Assembly: GCA_973895155.1 (NCBI GenBank)
Contig: OZ316895.1
Location: forward strand, 6,324,001 to 6,388,000
Length of the DNA: 64,000 nucleotides
Direction: 5' to 3'
From: Marsupella aquatica
Lineage: Eukaryota; Marchantiophyta
Part shown: positions 58,501 to 64,000 of the stretch, in pieces
How positions within the stretch are numbered: position 1 is the first letter of the stretch
Layout of the letters: every line of letters begins with the position of its first letter
Program-made: the position numbers and the translations under genes
Notes under the pieces: generated by a model
Databases searched by the model: none
Told to the model about the DNA's origin: nothing
Seen by the model: the letters and a program-made list of their open reading frames with translations, nothing else

Positions 58501-61500
58501 ATAAGCTTTTATAAAGTTGCTAAAATTTATGGTATAGAAATCAGGTTCAACTATTTCTCGGCTTCAGGGAAGAAATGAACTCAGGTCTAATTAAGCTCAA
58601 ACAAAAAGCAGCTGTTTTCATTCATAAATATTTTAGAAAATCTGAAGTGCATAGCCCAAAAACCTTACAAGCTGGACAATCAGGGTGGCCATAGCTACTG
58701 ACACAGAACTGGTTCTCTTACCTCGAATTTTATAGATATCTTGATGTCCACAAAAAAAAACGATAAGTTTTGCTTCAATCAATTCGATGAACGCAATGTA
58801 CTCGCAGATTTGGGAATTAATAAGATCAAGCCCACTCTATTCGAAGCGCTACGAACATCAGCTAAGAGAAGTGGAGGCTTTCGCTGCCCCAACTTTTAGA
58901 CCAGTCTGTTGCCTAGCCTAAATTATTGTCGAGGATTTCCCTCCCCCATCTCGCCCCTCTCCCAAATGGAGACCCAGCCACCACCTACAATTTCCAACTT
59001 TGGGACAATATGCTGACAATCATCAAGGGCAAGTCAGGGCCAAGACTTAATTACAATGAGCCAAATCTATGCTAAACACCCACCCGGGCACTCACGAGTC
59101 ACGACACCAACCACCAGAAGTTGTCCTCAAATTGCCAATCAATCGAAGTAATGAATAGATTCTCGACATTCAATCATCTAGGCCTACCAACTCTTCACAC
59201 CCACCAATTGTATGCTGCACACTTTCTGTCGGGCTGATGTATGGTTTTGCCTTAGGGTTAGAACTACAGAGCTGTAGAGATAATGGTCTTTCCGTCAATG
59301 CAGAAACAACCAATAACTATGAATGGTTTTTGCACCGGCTTCATTTGAGATTCTTGATAACATTACATACAATTCCTTTCCTGATAGGATAAGTTTGTTA
59401 CATAGAAATGAAGGAATTTCCATTTCTTATCTTTAAACAACATATATTGATATTATATGGAACCGAAATAGTAAAACATAATCATTTCTATCTCGTTTGC
59501 ACCCGTACCTACTTACTTCCTTTCAGCGTGGTCGGAACTCCAATTCTGCTGCATCGGGACTCGTGTGTCTCGTGCGTTCCCACACTAACCTTTTTATCTT
59601 CTCACCTTTCCAGAACAAAAAGTGAGGGTATCCCACCACAAAAGCAGATTAGTCGTAAAATGTTATCCACTTGCAATATACAGGAACACGGTCTCCATTG
59701 CAAATTTGCTGCTGCAAGTTTCCAGAGCTTCAGGACAGTCGTAGTATATGTCTCGTGTTGCTTCGCGGTTGCCTTTTCTCCTTCTCCCACATCTTCGTGT
59801 CCATCTTTTTGTTCGTCACCTTTCTGTTCCCTTGAAAATTCCGTTCAATTACATTGAAAGAACGTGTTCTTCTTCTTGTCGAGCAAGGCTTGAGCTAGCT
59901 TCATTTGAGCTGCATTTTGAGACATCTGCATCTCGTGTGCCGTCTTCCTCGTGGTGGGCCGTTGTCCAACCGTGCCTGCTCCTCCTCCAACCAACCTCTG
60001 TGGGTCGTTGTGGCCGGTGATTGTAAGAAGGAGCTCTTGGACGGCAGAATCGCTGAGTTTGGAGGTGTGGCCGGGATTCTGGCTTGAGTTTCTCGTTCTG
60101 GCAGTAAACTTTCTGATCACAGTCTCAGAAGCAGAAGAGGGACCCGCAGTGTGGGTTCGCTTCTGTCTTATCAATTCTTCGTAAGACTCAGTGGATGGTG
60201 CTTCCTAAAACTCTTTGCGCAGCGTGCACCAGATTGCGCAGGTCTTCTGCCTTAGTTGGTTCCAATTGATATCGAATCGAGCGTCGGACGTTATTGGTCG
60301 TGCGGAGCTCTTGACCGTGCTTCAGTCGGACACTTTCAACGGAACCTGCCTGCCAATAAATTTTGGACCGACAACGATGGAGGCGCTCACATTTCTGGGA
60401 TCTATTTTCATCGCCGTTTCGATAGCTGTGTTTTGCTACTCCCTGGGATTGTGCTGGGACATGATCACTCCCTCTCCAGAACTGCCATCGGCGCATGTGC
60501 CCTTGCTCCGATAGCAGATTCATGCTTGTCTATGGTGCAATATGGTGCAACAGTCAAGAAAGTGGTGAACTGTTTTATACAATTGAGGAGACTCACGTTG
60601 TTCATTGCTTACAACGGGATCCGCATCGATGTCATTCGTTCTACCTGACGAGAGATTGTGACTGTTAATCTGGGCTTCTCAGGTGCCATGAAACCAGAGA
60701 TACGCTTGACAAGGTGAGTCTTCAGGTTTTGGCTTGAAAGCTATGTTTTCAGATGCTTATTAATGTTTTTCGTCTTGACAACAAAGAGGTCAACGGTTGG
60801 GTTTCAACAACACAGCCATTTTTGTCTTCTGCGCGCGTGCTTGCACTTTTCAAAGTAGGCAGTTGAGTTGGATATCATTTGTTCACACTCAACTTATGGT
60901 CATGAGATCATGAGTGGAATCTGTTAGATGAACACTATTACACACAACACATATTGGCGAATCAACAACCATGCCTTTCCGTAGGATAGAAAATTCTCAT
61001 CATACGAAAAGGGTTGATGACTTGAGGATCTGAACAATTATATAATTAACCATCCACATTTCTATTTGAATTGATGATATTGACTCCCAGTCGACAGAGG
61101 TATCTTCTGGCTCAAATTGCATAATCGTTTTTGAGTCTAAGACAAAACTGTGAGGAAATCCAAGACTAATTCAACAAACCAATGTGAAAACGATGTGCAA
61201 TCGTTTGCGTCGCACCTCGTTTGCGTGGAGCGAAACAGCTAAATATCGCATACTCAGAACAGTCCTTGGTGGTCGAGCAAATGAAACTGTTGGAGTTACC
61301 ACATTAAAGTTTCTTCTTAGTACATACCAGTTTTTAACTTTATCAATCACCAGAATCGTATGGAGATCTCAGATCCATGAGAGTTGTCGTTTATCATACC
61401 ATGTCTGAAGTATAATTATGTCACTTGGAAGTAACCCTTACCAGATTTTACTAGGTAGTGTACAGAGGACCTTGGGCAATAGGGAGAAGGAGAACACACC

Positions 61501-61967
61501 AGACCTTTCCATCGAGGGAAGTGTTTAAATTCTAACATCATTCACAACTGTTGAAGTTGAATTTGTGAATCTTAAGACCTTACCAATCAGATGTCTGCAA
61601 AAGAAGTGCGCCAGTATTCATATCGTGTGCGGAAGTAAACTTGGTCACGTGCTCCGAATGTATCCAACTTCTGTAAATCTCTGCCTAATAGTCAAAACAG
61701 TAGTGTCTCCAAGGGGTACGCAAGTGGGTCAGTGGCCTGGTAGAGTTTACAAGCTCAACATTAGGCACAGTAATGTTCGAAAACCAGCACGATACAAAAG
61801 GGTCTACAGCCTTCCTGAGTAGCACAGGATGTCAGTCCCTCCTACATTTCTATGAGAAGAATCTAAAATTCGTAATGATGCCATCACATAGCGCAATGGC
61901 CCTAGAATACAGCTAATGATTATGAATGTCAAGTTAAAGTAGTTCTCTTGAAATATGTGGGGTTCAT
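55516..61967. other. No gene recognised
   Basis: I found no family motif in this 6.5 kb. ORFs at 57455-57751 (plus; contains WFWEQVDNEVHREHEVF) and in 59845-60523 (minus; contains EPTKAEDLRNLVHAAQ) have coding-like composition but no recognisable domain and could be exons of unknown genes or decayed repeats. 60215-60514 (plus) overlaps the minus ORF. The region lies downstream of the E2 gene. Confidence 0.4.
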
Positions 61968-62233
61968 AGCCCCAAATAATATGTACAGTGAACTGTTTCT
62001 TTGGAGAACCTCAATCAGTGGTCACCCAATTAAAATTCCGCAATTCGCTCACCTAGCCATACCAGCAATCTGGCAGTGTACAGGAGGTATGAAGCATGTG
62101 GCATAGCCCTATATGATATGTGCAGTTAACTAGGGTTTCTTTGCGAATCTCAATCAACAGACACGAAAACAATTCCGCAACTGGCTCTACCTAAGTCATA
62201 CCAGCAGCCTGGCAGTACGTGTAGGAGGTACCT
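61968..62233. repeat. Tandem duplication, about 135-bp unit
   Basis: Two copies share catagccc..atatgt.cagt.aact, tttcttt.g.gaa.ctcaatca, aattccgcaa, agtcataccagca.cctggcagt and aggaggta in the same order, starting at about 61968 and 62103. It lies about 330 bp beyond the stop of the E2 gene. Confidence 0.8.
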
Positions 62234-62563
62234 TTCAAAATGGTAGACATCTGGAAGTAACTTGAATAGAGGAAATTGGATACCCCTTTTAAAATCACAA
62301 AAAATCTACTGAAAACCAGAATTCAATCCATCATTTGAATTCGAAGGGTCAGGGTGGTAAATTTTGAAACCGTTGCACCTCCGTGAGGCTATGGTAGCGA
62401 CCATCAGTGGCCAACAGAAGAAATGCAGTGGACGCTTTCAAATTGCCGGTGAATTTAAAGGGTTGGCACGGTCAGCTATGGAGTCCTCGCAATATTCTCA
62501 AAAAAAATGAAAGCTGTAGTACTCCTCCGTGGATCTCAACAGCCACATGACCAGTCAGTTCAC
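62234..62563 (-). other. Probable 3' untranslated region of the E2 gene
   Basis: Directly downstream of the stop codon on the minus strand. No other ORF of note is present; a polyadenylation signal could not be fixed. Confidence 0.4.
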
Positions 62564-63091
62564 TCATAAGTCAGACACGTAATCATCGTCGCTCACCTCC
62601 TCATCACTGCTCGACTCCGGGCTGTTCGGCTCAACATGGTCAGCTTGAGCAGGAGCAGGAGCATGTACTGCACAGTGCTCTTCCAGTATCTTTGCATAAT
62701 TCCCAGAGTCTTTCATCATCAGTGCAGCAGCCTCTGAATTCAGAGGGTGTGACGGATTGGGGTACAGCAGAAGCTGAGGAAGAAACACTTCAAAAACATT
62801 CAGTAGATCAAACATCGGACTCCAAGTCTGGCGCAGGACATCGAGACAAATAGTACCAGAGGTTTCACTAATGTTCGGATGAAATATCCGATTCAAAAAA
62901 CGGATTGAGGGAGGCTGGAACGGATATTCATCCGGCAGCCTCACGCGTAATTTCCATGTCCCCTCTTGATAAGGACTGTCTCGTGGGCCATGAAATTCCA
63001 CCCGAATCTCCTCCAGCCCATCGTTCACTGTCTCGACTTTGAAGTCACTCATCATCAACTTCATCACATCCATCTCCCGCCTCTTGCACAT
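62564..63091 (-). CDS. E2 ubiquitin-conjugating enzyme, UBC4/5/6 (UBE2H-like)
   Basis: The 175-codon intact, intronless frame carries the whole UBC fold. It has an N-terminal [18 protein letters not shown] helix, the HPN motif at residues 71-73, catalytic Cys82 in [14 protein letters not shown], and [16 protein letters not shown] near 108-122. The tail is acidic ([19 protein letters not shown]), as in UBE2H. The E2 takes ubiquitin from E1 and passes it to substrates with an E3 in cytosol or nucleus. The start ATG has an in-frame TAG only three codons upstream, and the stretch before it could be an acceptor (TTTTGAGTAG) of a leader intron. Known plant relatives begin with a few more residues and contain introns, so this may be a retrocopy. 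His replaces the usual Asp in PS(D/H)P. Confidence 0.92.
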   Translation of the reverse strand: MCKRREMDVMKLMMSDFKVETVNDGLEEIRVEFHGPRDSPYQEGTWKLRVRLPDEYPFQPPSIRFLNRIFHPNISETSGTICLDVLRQTWSPMFDLLNVFEVFLPQLLLYPNPSHPLNSEAAALMMKDSGNYAKILEEHCAVHAPAPAQADHVEPNSPESSSDEEVSDDDYVSDL

Positions 63092-64000
63092 TTTTCCCTA
63101 CTCAAAATACTAAGCTCAAGTATTCCAAACCAACCCTCCAATGGCAGTCGGTAATTAGTCAATAAGTAGTCGCAATCAGCCAGGAACCTCTCGGCAATCT
63201 CCAGAACCTTCAACTTCACGACCTAACCGATTTCCCAGGAGTGCAAATCTCTCTCTCTCAATCTTTCAAAAACGGATCTGCTCGAGCAGGCAATCCGACG
63301 AATGCCCACCTCAACAGCAAGCAGCACAACGATTGGCACCAACAACAGCAACAACACGAACAGCGAGCATTCCCCTGACCCACCGATAAATCGATTGCAG
63401 CCAGCCAGTCACGCTGCTCCCACCTCTCTCTACCACCGAGCCGCACCACGTCAGGCCACGAGAGCAGGCTTCGTCCTCCTCTGCGAGAGCAGTCGTTGAG
63501 TAGTAACCGTAGGAGTACAAGTAGTGGTACTGCAGTGGTAGCACACAAGGGACCAAATGGAAACAACAAGAGCTCTAGTACGCAGATCCCGCAGCAGGAG
63601 CGATTCGCGCACTCTATTCATAATTCTTCTACTCTCTAGTCCTCGACGAAATCCTTGACAAACTTCAGCAGCAAGCATAGGGTGGGGGACGGTCTTCGGT
63701 CCTGCCAGAAGGAAGGAGTGAGTGATAAGCAAGCAAGCGAGCCACGATCGACGGAGGGGAAGGGAAGGGACGGGCAGCAGCGCCGAAGAGTCCTCGAAGT
63801 CTCGAAAACGAATCAAATTGGGGTGAAAAACCCAATTTGTGATAACTACAGTAGAAAGGAGAGCGATCAATCAGCAGCAGAGCATCACCGCACGGAATTG
63901 CTGTAGTTATCTGCCAATTTCAGTTGGTAACGCCCAATCGTCCCCTGAAGCCCCGGATCGAGGAAGGTCGGAGGCGACAGAGGCGAGGGGCAGCAGAAGA
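63092..64000 (-). promoter_or_regulatory. Upstream region and probable promoter/leader of the E2 gene
   Basis: A tctctctctctc tract at 63249-63262 (GA repeats on the coding strand) is the kind found in plant promoters and leaders. 63300-63365 is rich in caacag/caacaa triplets and 63745-63785 in gggaa. ORFs here (63258-63569, 63451-63870 minus; 63655-63906 plus) show no family motif. A first exon of a neighbouring plus-strand gene starting beyond 63900 cannot be excluded. Confidence 0.4.

Noticed and set aside
59845-60523. Overlapping ORFs on both strands
   Set aside because: No recognisable domain, and no splice arrangement that joins them convincingly.
1-64000. tRNA, rRNA or other structured RNA genes
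   Set aside because: No cloverleaf-compatible A/B-box pairs with a plausible acceptor stem, and no rRNA segments, were found by eye; the SINE-like copies are the nearest case.

Overview
The window looks like nuclear DNA of a land plant with a large, repeat-rich genome. The evidence is: Ty1/copia retrotransposons primed by initiator-methionine tRNA; a CACTA (En/Spm-type) DNA transposon with a plant Transposase_24-like gene; short GT-AG introns of about 70-130 bp; and a plant-type UBC4/5/6 (UBE2H-like) ubiquitin-conjugating enzyme. A ParB-DNA methyltransferase gene of bacterial/phage-like architecture and the lack of ordinary flowering-plant genes make a lycophyte, fern or bryophyte more likely than an angiosperm, but this is inference.

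Layout. 1-1257 is the 5' end (leader and LTR) of a minus-strand copia element that runs off the window. 1258-7518 holds degenerate minisatellites, a triplicated segment and a solo LTR (5619-5961, target duplication CGTTA). 7519-14224 is a complete but decayed minus-strand copia element with two LTRs, PBS, gag, protease/integrase, RT/RNase H and target duplication TGAAC. 14225-29400 is mostly non-genic, with tandem repeats, an LTR fragment, a long minisatellite (22200-23345) and a SINE-like copy.

29805-32857 (minus) is the most unusual gene. Three exons join in frame into a protein of about 950 residues, with a ParB-like central part and a C-terminal beta-class DNA amino-methyltransferase, broken only by two in-frame TGA codons. 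A 26-bp pyrimidine-rich minisatellite separates it from a divergent plus-strand ORF (33878-34585).

36355-53667 is a nested insertion complex. An old copia element (A) has its RT split by an LTR (B, duplication ATGTA). B is split by a younger two-LTR copia deletion derivative (C, 37353-42176, duplication AGTTA). The RNase H of A is split by a GC-rich 629-bp element with a 9-bp duplication. The 3' LTR of A is split by a 9.24-kb CACTA transposon (44395-53634, duplication ATT). The CACTA element carries a ten-exon Transposase_24-like gene and a membrane-anchored ORF that may be captured host sequence. No DDE transposase was recognised in it, so it is probably non-autonomous.

53758-55515 is a second copia family in minus orientation (gag remnants, PBS, LTR), with a relative at 35785-36073. 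55516-62563 has no gene I can identify. 62564-63091 (minus) is the only clearly intact cellular gene, an intronless E2 enzyme, with its upstream region filling the window end. Functionally this is a repeat graveyard around one E2 gene and a probably mobile or virus-derived DNA-methyltransferase gene.
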